42,734 bases of DNA, taken from NCBI GenBank assembly GCA_964551815.1, contig CAZKEL010000017.1, forward strand, positions 1-42,734, in the 5' to 3' direction. Origin of the DNA: D37C17 sp964551815 (GTDB lineage: Bacteria; Fidelibacterota; Marinisomatia; SCGC-AAA003-L08; D37C17). A model generated the notes under the pieces. The model saw only the letters and a program-made list of their open reading frames with translations. It had not been told where the DNA came from and did no database searches. Every line of letters begins with the position of its first letter. Position 1 is the stretch's first letter. This document shows, piece by piece, positions 9,911 to 19,317 of this stretch. The position numbers and the translations under genes are program-made.

Positions 9911-9920
9911 TAAAGGATAA

Positions 9921-10925
9921 TTAGTGCCTTACTTTATTTAAACCCTGCTTAAAAAGAACAGGCAGAATTCCAGAACATAAACCCAGACCAAAAGATAAAT
10001 GCAATATCAAAAAAACAAATGGAATGAAAAATATAAGAAGGTAGTTTTTCCATCTGGTTGCATGAAAGCTGAAAAAGAGAGCGATAACCAGATAGGTTAC
10101 CATTAACGCTTTAAAAACTATCCAAATTTGAGGGGATATTCCACTCCCAATGCTTAAAAAAAATAGGAGGAAAATGAATAATAGCGGTGCTTGGTAGCGT
10201 AATTTAAAAGTCTTCATGTTTTTTCTGATGACCTGAACTTTCCAATACCCATACTGAAAATACTGTTTAAACAAGGGAACTAAGGTATTACGGGTAAAGT
10301 AAGTTGACCTGATGGTCGGACTAAAAAGTATGGGGTACCCTGCCAAAACAATCCGCTGATTAAGTTCAAAATCCTGATTGCGGACTAAACTTTCGTCAAA
10401 CTTTCCGATGAGTTGGAATATTTCTTTTCGATACAAACCAAAAGCTGCTGTATCAACAAACTGTTTTTTTGAGCCAGTTCTAAAGACGGAATTCCCCACT
10501 CCAAATGGAGACTGCATGGCAAGGGCAATTGCCCTCCCCATTAAATTGTGACCTCTATGAGTAACAGGACCACCAACCATCATTGCCTGGGAGGATGCTA
10601 ACTCTTTAACTCCATTTGCAATAAAATTTCGATCCAGAATACTGTGCGCACCCAGGATACAAATGTAATCACCTTTTGACTTACTTAATCCAATATTTAA
10701 ACTAATGGGAGTAATTTTCTTGGGGTTATGCAATATTTTTATATTTTCGCTATTAACTGATAATTCCTGAAGAATATTTTTAGTTTGATCCGTAGAACCC
10801 CCATCTACAACTAAAATTTGGAGATTTTCCAAAGGATAGTTCTGGTTAAGGATCGAGGATAAACAGCCCTCTATATAGTCCTCTTCATTTAGGCAGGGAA
10901 TAATTATAGAAACTAAGGGATTCAA
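9921..10925 (-). CDS. Glycosyltransferase family 2, membrane-anchored
   Basis: A 334-residue GT-A enzyme. The N-terminus has VSIIIPCLNEEDYIEGCLSS and VVDGGSTDQT, the nucleotide-sugar-binding start of family 2, and FDESLVRNQDFELNQR supplies the later acidic and catalytic region. Two to three hydrophobic segments at about 245-325 anchor it to the inner membrane, as in ExoM/succinoglycan-type transferases. It should add one sugar to the lipid-linked repeat unit of the polysaccharide made by this operon. It overlaps the preceding GT4 gene by 4 bp (ATGA) and is the last gene of the operon. Donor and acceptor sugars cannot be read from sequence. Confidence 0.9.
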   Translation of the reverse strand: MNPLVSIIIPCLNEEDYIEGCLSSILNQNYPLENLQILVVDGGSTDQTKNILQELSVNSENIKILHNPKKITPISLNIGLSKSKGDYICILGAHSILDRNFIANGVKELASSQAMMVGGPVTHRGHNLMGRAIALAMQSPFGVGNSVFRTGSKKQFVDTAAFGLYRKEIFQLIGKFDESLVRNQDFELNQRIVLAGYPILFSPTIRSTYFTRNTLVPLFKQYFQYGYWKVQVIRKNMKTFKLRYQAPLLFIFLLFFLSIGSGISPQIWIVFKALMVTYLVIALFFSFHATRWKNYLLIFFIPFVFLILHLSFGLGLCSGILPVLFKQGLNKVRH

Positions 10926-12076
10926 TTACCGGCTCCCCCTTGATACAATTGAAGTAACTGCTTTTGTTCCTCCTCCCAATTTAATGTTTGAGAGGCTTTA
11001 ACTGCATTTTTACAGAAATGGTTGTACTTTTCTTTGTCATCGTATAGTGTATGTATTTTTTCAACAATATCTGAGATATCCTCAATGCAAAATTCCATAC
11101 CAATGTCATGTTGATTTATTAAAGCTGACATTTCCGGTAAATTATTTACTAAAAGAGGGATGCCGGCATGGATATACTCAAAAACTTTGTTTGGCAGGGA
11201 TAAATAGTAACTTGTACAGATATTCCGAATAGGAGCAATACCAGCCTGGGCCAGCTTACACACAGATACAATTTCTTGTGGTTGCACCGCCGGTAAAAAT
11301 CTAACCCTCTCCTGTAGGTTTAGAGAATGTACATAGTCTTTCATTTTGTTTCTATATTCACTATCCCGCCCTACAATAACTAACCCAATTTGCTGTTTTA
11401 CGCCTGCCATGGCAGAAATGATATGTCGAATTCCTCGCCCCACTTCCACATTTCCCGTATATATTAAATTAAATTCACAGGGGGGGAATAATACTTTTCC
11501 TGCTGATAGGATGTTGGTAGCTGATTTTTCAGGTATATTTCGAATAACACTAACTTTTTTAACTGTGTTTTCTTCCCTGATTAATTGAGCAATTGAGCCA
11601 TTTACTGTAGTAACTGTGTCTGCTCTTTTTATACAGAATGTTTCCAGTTTCACACCCAACTTAAAAATGGATTTGTATTTTCCTCTTTGATGAACTGCAT
11701 CCCGCCAATATTCATGGCTGTCATAGATAAGCTTGCTTTTGCAAATTAATTTTGCTAAATAAGCGATTAACAATCCGTTTGGATCATGCCCGTGAGAGAT
11801 ACCGGGTCTGATTCGATTAATTTGGACCATTGCCCTAATCACAAATTCTGCATACTTCACTATCTGCATGATCGGATGCTTCCATAGTGTTTTACTTATT
11901 AATTTTATTCTGTGAACCTGGAATCCGTCCTGTTCATCCCATTCTTGGAGATTATTTTCATGCACGGCAATAACAGTCACTTTATATCCAGCAGCGGCAA
12001 GGGATTTACACTCCCTCATTACACGAGAATCCTGAATAAAAGGGTTGAGTACAATATGAACAACCTTCTTAGACAT
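10922..12076 (-). CDS. Glycosyltransferase family 4
   Basis: A 384-residue GT-B enzyme. The N-terminal Rossmann half begins KKVVHIVLNPFIQDSRVMRE, with GHDPNGLLIAYLA and YDSHEYWRD in the acceptor domain. The C-terminal donor half carries LIYTGNVEVGRGIRH, VIVGRDSEY and the FEYIHAGIPLLVNNLPE region that corresponds to the EX7E motif of retaining GT4 enzymes. It likely transfers a sugar to the growing repeat unit on the cytoplasmic face. It overlaps the Wzy-like gene upstream by 8 bp and the GT2 gene downstream by 4 bp, so translation is probably coupled. The linkage it forms is unknown. Confidence 0.9.
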   Translation of the reverse strand: MSKKVVHIVLNPFIQDSRVMRECKSLAAAGYKVTVIAVHENNLQEWDEQDGFQVHRIKLISKTLWKHPIMQIVKYAEFVIRAMVQINRIRPGISHGHDPNGLLIAYLAKLICKSKLIYDSHEYWRDAVHQRGKYKSIFKLGVKLETFCIKRADTVTTVNGSIAQLIREENTVKKVSVIRNIPEKSATNILSAGKVLFPPCEFNLIYTGNVEVGRGIRHIISAMAGVKQQIGLVIVGRDSEYRNKMKDYVHSLNLQERVRFLPAVQPQEIVSVCKLAQAGIAPIRNICTSYYLSLPNKVFEYIHAGIPLLVNNLPEMSALINQHDIGMEFCIEDISDIVEKIHTLYDDKEKYNHFCKNAVKASQTLNWEEEQKQLLQLYQGGAGN

Positions 12077-13388
12077 TTTTTACTTTACCAGAATAGAGTC
12101 TGTATCCATCAACAAAGAAAACTGCGAGTAGGAGAAAAATAACCAGATACACATGTGCTACAATAAACATACCCGTCATGGCAAACTGACCTGACAGGAA
12201 GACAAAGTAAGTATAGAATGCAGACATGAGGAGTGTTCTAGGTTTTTGAATAAATTTTATCTGGATCAGCTGAAGGGACATGGATAGCATTAAAATAGAT
12301 AAGACCATAATAGGAAATCCAAAATTGGCATACATTTCTCCAATGAAGGCAGAAGGTGCTGTTCCCACTATTTCCCAGCTTCTGTTGAGACCGTTAATAA
12401 AAATCCATTTTGTAATAGGGAAGTTTTCAAACTGGAAAATTCCTCCTGGATTGGGTAAGGATGCTCCGTAGAGGAAATCATGTGCAGAAGGGAAAAGAGA
12501 AAAGTAGTAGTATAAGGGAGAAGTTTGCCCTAAGAATAGACGGTTGGCGATACCTTCAAGCAGCATCCAGAAGGGACGGTTGGTAAGTCCCATAATAAAA
12601 ATGTACATGACACAGAGAATAGAAATGGATACGGCCACCATACCACTCACCTGTTTCCAATTTACTTTTCCATTAAAAATCCAACCTGCAGTAAAGAGGA
12701 GAATGATAAAATCTAACAATGGCTTTTTCTGCAAATCAGATATACTGCGGTACATGGCAAACAGAGTTATCACCAGAAATAGGAGTTTCCACAATTTCAT
12801 TTTTGACAGTTTTGATTTAAACAATGCCACTATTACCAAAAAGGGAATCATCTGTGCCATGAAAAATTTGTAGCGATGAAGTTTCCCTAAGGTGAAAGTT
12901 GTAGTGGAAGATTCTCTCAGTTTTGCAAGGTCGGTAAAATTCACCTCATCCGTTAGATGCTGAAGGATAAAATTGACAGGTATAATATCCAGCTTTGAAA
13001 AATATAAAAAAGTGACTCCAAGGGCTATTAAAAGCCCAAACATATAAAACATGATAAACTGATTCCCTGGCTGCTTATCCACTATTTTTTCAGACAGATA
13101 TTGGGTAAAATCATCATAAAATTTAACCTGCATTAAGGTATTAGTGAGTAGAACTCCCAATGGAAAGATAATCAGTACCAGATGAGTAGCCAGAAGGTAA
13201 AGATGGTTGGTTCCACCTTTATGGAGATAATACCAGGGAGACCCGATAAAAATAAAAATAACAAAATGGATAAAGAAAAACCCGGGAAGGGTGAGGATGA
13301 AATTTTTTCCCGAAAGTTTTACTATCCAAAGAGAAGATATAGTCAGAGTTGTAAAGGAAAGAATATATATAAAGATATCAAAAGTCAT
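12069..13388 (-). CDS. Wzy-like O-antigen/oligosaccharide repeat-unit polymerase
   Basis: A 439-residue integral membrane protein with about ten to twelve hydrophobic helices and a longer loop at about 270-330 (GLTNRPFWMLLEGIANRLFL, then FPSAHDFLYGASLPNPGG). This is the layout of oligosaccharide repeat-unit polymerases, which join lipid-linked units on the periplasmic side. Sequence identity in this family is low, so the call rests on topology and on its place between the flippase and the glycosyltransferases. Its ATG overlaps the stop of the flippase gene (TAATG). Confidence 0.75.
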   Translation of the reverse strand: MTFDIFIYILSFTTLTISSLWIVKLSGKNFILTLPGFFFIHFVIFIFIGSPWYYLHKGGTNHLYLLATHLVLIIFPLGVLLTNTLMQVKFYDDFTQYLSEKIVDKQPGNQFIMFYMFGLLIALGVTFLYFSKLDIIPVNFILQHLTDEVNFTDLAKLRESSTTTFTLGKLHRYKFFMAQMIPFLVIVALFKSKLSKMKLWKLLFLVITLFAMYRSISDLQKKPLLDFIILLFTAGWIFNGKVNWKQVSGMVAVSISILCVMYIFIMGLTNRPFWMLLEGIANRLFLGQTSPLYYYFSLFPSAHDFLYGASLPNPGGIFQFENFPITKWIFINGLNRSWEIVGTAPSAFIGEMYANFGFPIMVLSILMLSMSLQLIQIKFIQKPRTLLMSAFYTYFVFLSGQFAMTGMFIVAHVYLVIFLLLAVFFVDGYRLYSGKVKNV

Positions 13389-14620
13389 TAATTAATGGTT
13401 TTGCTTCTGAAAAAATATTCACTCATGACGGCCCCAAAGATTGAAACAATGAGAATTCCATAGGCAAAGAAAGGGTAGCCAAAAAAATGTAGAATGATAA
13501 TTAATATTAGGATATAAAGAGTAGAATAAATTGAAAAGTAAGCGGAGTTGAGTTTCATCTTTCCTATCCCTGCCCAAATACCACCATTTACTATGCTATA
13601 TGTTTGAAATACGGACGCTATCACAATAATTTTTAAAGATGCAGAAAGATATATATATTTATATCCAAAAAGCACCTGAATCCCCCATTCTGTGATACAA
13701 TACAAAATCAGAGCTAAAAGGAGATAAAGGGGCATAACTCTTGATTTAATTTTATTGGTAAAATCAAATAATTGATCTGGGGTCAAATGAAATTGTGCAA
13801 TTCTATGATGAAGTCCTGAAGTCACTGATTGCCCAAATAATCCAAAGGAGGTGAAAAATAACATAGCAATTTTAAATTCACCGGTATAAATCTCAGAACC
13901 TGTATAGTGAGCGACAATGAAGACATCCAGATTTCTCAGGGCTATAGCCATGGCTGCTCCTGTAAAAGCCCAGAAAAAATATGTCTTCAATCCTTTATAT
14001 AGATCCATGTCCTCAATTTTCCATTTGAACATACTTCCGCGAAAATTGAGTTTTACAATAATAATTATGAGAAGAAACACAAAAATGATACCTGCATATT
14101 TACCGTCAATCCACCCCTTAATAGAATCTTCGTTATTTCTTACAAACCAAATTAAAATAATGGAGGTAAGTACATTTCGCAATAATTCTAGGGTTGTCAT
14201 AAGTCTAACCTTTCCTTGACCTTGACAATAACTAATTAAATTTTGAGTGAGAAGGGGAAATAATAGTAAGGACAGCAGCAACAGAAAAGATTTTCTAAAA
14301 ATAAAGGGAATTGGAATAAAATTCAGATTTAAAAGAATGAGGCTGGAAAACCCAACGATACAATAAGCAGTAAAGTTAATCCTGTTTGCTATGGAGAGTA
14401 CCAGGTGGGATTTTTCAGGGTATTGTGCACTGTAGGTTACCACAGCACGGGAAAAGAAACTCCCGCAAAAAACCAGCATGATCATAAAATAATTCATCAG
14501 TATGCTGATCTGTCCCCAGGTTTCCGCAGGTAAAATTGAAGCAATATACAGAGCGGATAAAAATGTGATGGATCGGGATATGGCTATCCCCCCCATTCTA
14601 AATGCTACATCTGAAACCAT
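13388..14620 (-). CDS. Wzx-like polysaccharide flippase (MOP superfamily)
   Basis: A 410-residue protein with about twelve hydrophobic helices. It begins with VAFRMGGIAISRSITFLSALYI, the usual N-terminal helix of polysaccharide biosynthesis flippases, and has no large soluble domain. It would move the undecaprenyl-linked repeat unit across the inner membrane. It is followed with one base of overlap by the Wzy-like gene and preceded (43 bp gap) by the Wzz-like gene, which is the normal set for a Wzx/Wzy-dependent pathway. Confidence 0.8.
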   Translation of the reverse strand: MVSDVAFRMGGIAISRSITFLSALYIASILPAETWGQISILMNYFMIMLVFCGSFFSRAVVTYSAQYPEKSHLVLSIANRINFTAYCIVGFSSLILLNLNFIPIPFIFRKSFLLLLSLLLFPLLTQNLISYCQGQGKVRLMTTLELLRNVLTSIILIWFVRNNEDSIKGWIDGKYAGIIFVFLLIIIIVKLNFRGSMFKWKIEDMDLYKGLKTYFFWAFTGAAMAIALRNLDVFIVAHYTGSEIYTGEFKIAMLFFTSFGLFGQSVTSGLHHRIAQFHLTPDQLFDFTNKIKSRVMPLYLLLALILYCITEWGIQVLFGYKYIYLSASLKIIVIASVFQTYSIVNGGIWAGIGKMKLNSAYFSIYSTLYILILIIILHFFGYPFFAYGILIVSIFGAVMSEYFFRSKTIN

Positions 14621-14663
14621 AATAATCAGGCATAATTAATCCGATGCAGAATACCGTAATATC

Positions 14664-15830
14664 TTAATCGGATGTGGAGATAAGATTGCTCTCAGGCAGA
14701 TTCAATTCTTTTAGTACAATGACCAGAGAGGTTATAATTCCTGCAATGAGGGTATAGCCAATCACCATAAGGGTTCGTTTTGGTTTATGTCGTTTTATGG
14801 GCAGGTTTGCAGCATCTAAAATTTGAATGGTGGGAGTATCTCTTGCTTCCTGAATTTTACTCTCTTCATATTGTTGAGTTAAATAGGCATATAATTTTGA
14901 TTGAATCTCTACTTCCCGTTTTAAACGCATCAATTCAATTTCTAAATCGGGCACTTCAGAATAATGGGGAAATAAATCCTTTTTTTGTGATTGACTGCCA
15001 ATTTTCTGATAGTCTAAATCTCTCAGTTGATTCTCTAATTCCCGAATTTCCATTTGAAGCTGTTGAATTTCAGGGTGATCAGCGTTATGTGTCTGAGTGA
15101 GGATTCCCAATCTCACTTCATCAATTAGGATTTGGCTTTTTATATCAGCACCCACCCGGATAGCAGCCTTAGTTTGTTCTGCAAGGTTCATGGTATTATG
15201 GGTATGCTGAAATTTTCGCAGTTTTTCCTCGGCTATTCTCAATTGTTGAATAGAATCATTATAGCGTTTTTCCATGAATTTACGATGAAATCGTGCTTCA
15301 TCCGTCTGCTGCGATTTATTTACTATATCCAATTGACTAATTATAAAGGTAACAATTTCCCGAGCAAGGATTCGTGCTTTCTCATCTTCTTCCTCCCCGG
15401 ATATCCAAGGCGTGTTGCTAAAGGCTGATACGGAAATAGTCCCTTCTTCCAAATGGTCAAATCTTAGATTTTCACTGAGGGTTCGAACTGCTTCTTCCAT
15501 ATTTTCTGCTGCATATATTTCAATCAGACTCAATTCATGAATCACCGATTCCATCATGGTTCTGCTTTTTAAAATGGCAAAGAGTGCATTAGAGATCTCA
15601 TCAGCAGAAGATGCGAACATGTCGGCAAAGGCAAAACCCTCAATATTAGCCAGTATCCCCTGGTCAGATTGAGATTTTGGCGGCATGAGAACTGCAGTAG
15701 ATTTGAATGTTTTTGGGAGGCTAAGTGCAAGGATAGATGACAAAACAGCGGTAATGAAGCCCCAACGGATGAGAATATTTTTATGTTTCCATAGAAGTTT
15801 GATATACTGAACTGAAATGAGTCTGTCCAT
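14664..15830 (-). CDS. Wzz/PCP-type chain-length determinant protein
   Basis: A 388-residue protein with one helix near the N-terminus (about 22-40), a long periplasmic region rich in coiled coil (about 180-330) and a second helix near the C-terminus (about 358-378, preceded by the proline-rich ANLPIKRHKPKRT). This is the polysaccharide co-polymerase topology. There is no C-terminal tyrosine-kinase domain, so it is of the Wzz/PCP-1 or split PCP-2 type. It should set polymer length and link the polymerase to the outer-membrane export protein encoded 7 bp upstream. Confidence 0.85.
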   Translation of the reverse strand: MDRLISVQYIKLLWKHKNILIRWGFITAVLSSILALSLPKTFKSTAVLMPPKSQSDQGILANIEGFAFADMFASSADEISNALFAILKSRTMMESVIHELSLIEIYAAENMEEAVRTLSENLRFDHLEEGTISVSAFSNTPWISGEEEDEKARILAREIVTFIISQLDIVNKSQQTDEARFHRKFMEKRYNDSIQQLRIAEEKLRKFQHTHNTMNLAEQTKAAIRVGADIKSQILIDEVRLGILTQTHNADHPEIQQLQMEIRELENQLRDLDYQKIGSQSQKKDLFPHYSEVPDLEIELMRLKREVEIQSKLYAYLTQQYEESKIQEARDTPTIQILDAANLPIKRHKPKRTLMVIGYTLIAGIITSLVIVLKELNLPESNLISTSD

Positions 15831-15837
15831 TTTTCTT

Positions 15838-16806
15838 TTAATTGGTAGCGGCAGCGAATGCCAGATACAAGGACATCATTGCAGTGAGAGTCTGCAGGAT
15901 GCTGATATTCCCTAAATATCTGAATTTAAGGTTTGCAGGAATTTCAATATGATCCCCCGGTTGGGCATAATCTGTTACCGGAATAGAAAGCATTTTCCCT
16001 TCACGAAAAACGGTAATATTTTTCTCACTGCCCATATCGGTAATGCCACCGGATAGTGCCACATAGTCCCGAATGGTATAGCCGGATATAAAAGTATGTC
16101 CCCCCGGTTTCATGACAAAACCGGTTACCATCACCATTGACTTTTTATGAGAAACGAAGGAGAATAGCTCCCCATCAACGGTTTCTGAAAATGGAACATG
16201 AATTCGGTCACCCTCTTTAAGAGAAGGATTATCCTTAATATCCCCTGATATCTGGTAGTTTTTCAGAGATATAATACTATCCCCATTATTCCTTTTTAAT
16301 TGAATGTTTTCCTCATCAGCAGATTTATGGAGACCGCCAGCACGATGAATGAGGTCTGATATTCTATCAACGGGGGATACATTAATAAACCCCGGTGCGT
16401 TAACTCCACCACTGATCTGAACTCTAAATTTGCGGATATTCAATAACACCAACTCAATTTTTGCAGATTTATAAATGTTATTTTGCAGAAATTGCAGCAG
16501 GGTTTCCTTTGTTTCAGGAATGGATAATCCTGCAACAGGAATCACCCCAATTTCAGGAATCCATAAATCTCCGGTAGGGGTGACACTTAGAATATAAGTC
16601 AGGTGAGAGGTAGTGAAAATGCTTACTCCCAATTTATCTGCGGGACCTAAAATATATTCAGCGGGGTTTATTTCGGCTTCAACGATAAAGGATTCAGGTA
16701 AACGGATTAATTTATCAGAACCTGATACATCAAGACTGCGGTTATTAATATTCTGTCCAGACAGAAAAAAACCAGTACAAAAAATGAGGATGACGGTTAA
16801 GTGCAT
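15838..16806 (-). CDS. Polysaccharide export protein, Wza-like, with SLBB domains
   Basis: A 322-residue exported protein. A signal peptide (MHLTVILIFCTGFFLSG) precedes a Poly_export domain (about 48-130; AEYILGPADKLGVSIF, GDLWIPEIGVIPVAGLS), then two SLBB-type segments (about 130-200 and 220-290; ISGGVNAPGFINV and VTGFVMKPGGHTF). A hydrophobic stretch ends the protein. There is no lipobox, so it may not be a lipoprotein like E. coli Wza. It forms the outer part of the export channel together with the Wzz-like protein encoded 7 bp downstream. Confidence 0.88.
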   Translation of the reverse strand: MHLTVILIFCTGFFLSGQNINNRSLDVSGSDKLIRLPESFIVEAEINPAEYILGPADKLGVSIFTTSHLTYILSVTPTGDLWIPEIGVIPVAGLSIPETKETLLQFLQNNIYKSAKIELVLLNIRKFRVQISGGVNAPGFINVSPVDRISDLIHRAGGLHKSADEENIQLKRNNGDSIISLKNYQISGDIKDNPSLKEGDRIHVPFSETVDGELFSFVSHKKSMVMVTGFVMKPGGHTFISGYTIRDYVALSGGITDMGSEKNITVFREGKMLSIPVTDYAQPGDHIEIPANLKFRYLGNISILQTLTAMMSLYLAFAAATN

Positions 16807-16846
16807 ATTATAGTTATAACCAGGAAAGAAATTGGCCTCTTAGAAC

Positions 16847-17401
16847 CTATAGTGTACTAACTGCTGGTACATTAGAATAGTCTGCTAACGTTGGCAGAGT
16901 TTTATCTTTCCCTGAGAGAATCGGTGAATTTTCAGGCCATTTAATCCCAATTTGAGGGTCATTCCAGATAATACCCCCTTCATCATCTGGGTGATACACT
17001 TCGGTACATTTATAAGTGATTTCTGCAGTTTCTGATAAGACATAATACCCATGGGCAAACCCACTGGGAATAAAAAGCTGTTTCTTATTTTCTGCAGTGA
17101 GTTCTACACCAACCCACTGTCCGAATTGGCCCGAATCAGGACGGATATCAACTGCAACATCAAAAATACAGCCCTGAAGACAACGAATTAATTTCCCCTG
17201 TGGAAATTTCTGCTGAAAATGAAGTCCTCGTAAAGTGTGTTGTACTGATTTAGCGTGATTATCTTGAACAAACGTCATATCCAGCCCGGCTTTTGCAAAT
17301 TTATCCCTGTGATAGGTTTCCATGAAAAAACCGCGTTTATCTGTATGTACAGAAGGCTCAACTAACAATACATCTGCAATTTTAGTTTGAGTAATCTTCA
17401 T
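16847..17401 (-). CDS. rfbC: dTDP-4-dehydrorhamnose 3,5-epimerase
   Basis: A 184-residue RmlC-type cupin of normal length. HTLRGLHFQ contains the catalytic His and the substrate-binding Arg, and VAVDIRPDSGQFGQWVGVEL, FIPSGFAHGYYVLSE and YHPDDEGGIIWNDPQIGIKW are the other family motifs. It epimerises dTDP-4-keto-6-deoxyglucose at C3 and C5. The ATG directly abuts the rfbA stop. The rfbD reductase that would complete dTDP-L-rhamnose is not in this window. Confidence 0.95.
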   Translation of the reverse strand: MKITQTKIADVLLVEPSVHTDKRGFFMETYHRDKFAKAGLDMTFVQDNHAKSVQHTLRGLHFQQKFPQGKLIRCLQGCIFDVAVDIRPDSGQFGQWVGVELTAENKKQLFIPSGFAHGYYVLSETAEITYKCTEVYHPDDEGGIIWNDPQIGIKWPENSPILSGKDKTLPTLADYSNVPAVSTL

Positions 17402-18262
17402 TTAGGCAAGTGCTTCAAGGTAAGCCCTGTATTCATTTTGCGGATAGGTGGTAATCAATTTTTTGAATTGACCTGTATCAATAAATTTTTGCTGCAGGGC
17501 AATTTCTTCCAGACAGGCTACTTTCAATCCCTGCCGGGATTCTATGGTTTCAATAAAAGCACCTGCTTCCAATAGACTTTTATGGGTACCTGTATCCAAC
17601 CAGGCGACTCCCCTGCCTAACAATTCTACGTGCAGTTCCCCTCTTGAAAGGTAAGCTTTATTCAGATCAGTTATTTCTAATTCACCTCGTGCAGATGGCG
17701 TTAATTCTTTCGTTAATTGTACAACCTGACTATCATAAATATATAATCCTGGTACAGCATAATTAGTTTTAGGCTTGACAGGCTTTTCTTCAATACTAAG
17801 GACGTTTCCATTATTATCAAAATCTACAACCCCATATCTTTCAGGGTCTTTTACGGGGTATCCAAAAACTGTGGCACCGGTAAAATTCTGCAGTTTACCT
17901 TTCAAAAAGTCCAAATACCCATGGCCGTAAAACAGATTATCCCCTAAAATAAGGGTAACGGGTTCGTTTTTTATAAATTCATCGCCAATAATAAATGCCT
18001 GAGCTATACCATTGGGTTCATCCTGAATTTTATAGGAAAATTGCATACCAAGTGAATCGCCATTCCCTAGCAATTTTTCAAATCTTGGCGTATCTTCCGG
18101 TGTAGAAATAATAAGTACTTCCTGAATACCCATGAGCATAAGGGTAGAGAGGGGATAATATATCATGGGCTTATCAAATACTGGCATGAGCTGCTTACTG
18201 GCAACCTGATTAAGAGGAAATAAACGGGTTCCACTGCCGCCTGCTAAAATAATGCCTTTCAT
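17402..18262 (-). CDS. rfbA: Glucose-1-phosphate thymidylyltransferase
   Basis: A 286-residue RmlA enzyme of normal length. It begins KGIILAGGSGTRLFPLN, the nucleotide-binding signature, followed by SKQLMPVFDKPMIYYPLS, LILGDNLFYGHG with the metal-binding Asp, and SIEEKPVKPKTNYAVPGLYIYD. It makes dTDP-glucose from dTTP and glucose 1-phosphate, the first step of the pathway. It overlaps rfbB by 4 bp and abuts rfbC. Confidence 0.96.
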   Translation of the reverse strand: MKGIILAGGSGTRLFPLNQVASKQLMPVFDKPMIYYPLSTLMLMGIQEVLIISTPEDTPRFEKLLGNGDSLGMQFSYKIQDEPNGIAQAFIIGDEFIKNEPVTLILGDNLFYGHGYLDFLKGKLQNFTGATVFGYPVKDPERYGVVDFDNNGNVLSIEEKPVKPKTNYAVPGLYIYDSQVVQLTKELTPSARGELEITDLNKAYLSRGELHVELLGRGVAWLDTGTHKSLLEAGAFIETIESRQGLKVACLEEIALQQKFIDTGQFKKLITTYPQNEYRAYLEALA

Positions 18263-19317
18263 GAGCTGAGTACTCCTAATCTTTCCTGCTGATAGGAATT
18301 ATTCTGAATGGCTTTCCACCAATTTTTGTTTTCAAGATACCAATCTATGGTTTTGGTTATACCGCTCTGAAATGATTCATTAGGAGACCAACCTAATTCT
18401 TTATTGATTTTAGAAGCATCAATCGCATAACGAAAATCATGGCCGGGTCTGTCTGTCACGAAAGTGATTAATTCTCTGTATGAGTCGCTGTTAATTCTGG
18501 GAGATTTTACATCCATTAAATCACAAATTGTATGAACAATGTCAAGGTTTGTCATTTCGTTATTGCCACCGATATTGTAAGTTTCTCCGATTTTGCCATT
18601 ATGCAAAACTGCTGTAATTGCTTCACAATGATCTTCTACATATAACCAATCCCTTACATTCTCACCTTTTCCATAAACAGGCAGTGGCTTTTCATCCAGG
18701 CAATTTAATATCATAAGGGGAATTAACTTTTCAGGGAATTGACAGGGACCATAATTATTTGAGCAGTTCGTAATGAGTATAGGTAAACCATAAGTTCGGT
18801 GCCAGGCTCTCACCAAATGATCTGATGAAGCTTTGGATGCAGAATAAGGTGAACTTGGGTCGTATGGAGTCTCCTCAGTGAAATAGCCATCTTCTGACAA
18901 ACTGCCAAAAACTTCATCGGTGGAAACATGAAGAAATTTGAAAGTTGATTTGCCTTCTTTAGAGAGTGAATTATAATATTGCAGGGCGGCATTTAAAAGA
19001 ACAGCAGTTCCCACAATATTGGTATGGATAAATTCAAATGGGCCGTCAATGGATCTGTCAACATGTGATTCTGCTGCAAAATTTACAATATAATCAGGTT
19101 GAAAATTTTCAATGATTTCGGACATGGAAACTTTATCACTAATATCTGCCTTTAAAAAGGAATAGTTAGGTAAGTCTGATACCAATGCCAGAGATTGAAG
19201 ATTCCCGGCATAAGTGAGCTTATCAATATTTAAAATATTGACGTCGGTATGATTCATTTGCCGGAGAATAAAGTTGCTTCCAATAAAGCCTGCTCCCCCG
19301 GTAACCAAAATATTCAT
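18259..19317 (-). CDS. rfbB: dTDP-glucose 4,6-dehydratase
   Basis: A 352-residue short-chain dehydrogenase/reductase of the RmlB type. It has the NAD motif GGAGFIGSNF near the start, the catalytic STDEVFGSL and YSASKASSDHLV (Tyr-x3-Lys), and NNYGPCQFPEKLIP. It converts dTDP-glucose to dTDP-4-keto-6-deoxyglucose. Its ATG shares one base with the stop of the upstream vWA-like gene and its end overlaps rfbA by 4 bp, so it sits inside the long operon that begins at tsaD. Confidence 0.96.
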   Translation of the reverse strand: MNILVTGGAGFIGSNFILRQMNHTDVNILNIDKLTYAGNLQSLALVSDLPNYSFLKADISDKVSMSEIIENFQPDYIVNFAAESHVDRSIDGPFEFIHTNIVGTAVLLNAALQYYNSLSKEGKSTFKFLHVSTDEVFGSLSEDGYFTEETPYDPSSPYSASKASSDHLVRAWHRTYGLPILITNCSNNYGPCQFPEKLIPLMILNCLDEKPLPVYGKGENVRDWLYVEDHCEAITAVLHNGKIGETYNIGGNNEMTNLDIVHTICDLMDVKSPRINSDSYRELITFVTDRPGHDFRYAIDASKINKELGWSPNESFQSGITKTIDWYLENKNWWKAIQNNSYQQERLGVLSS

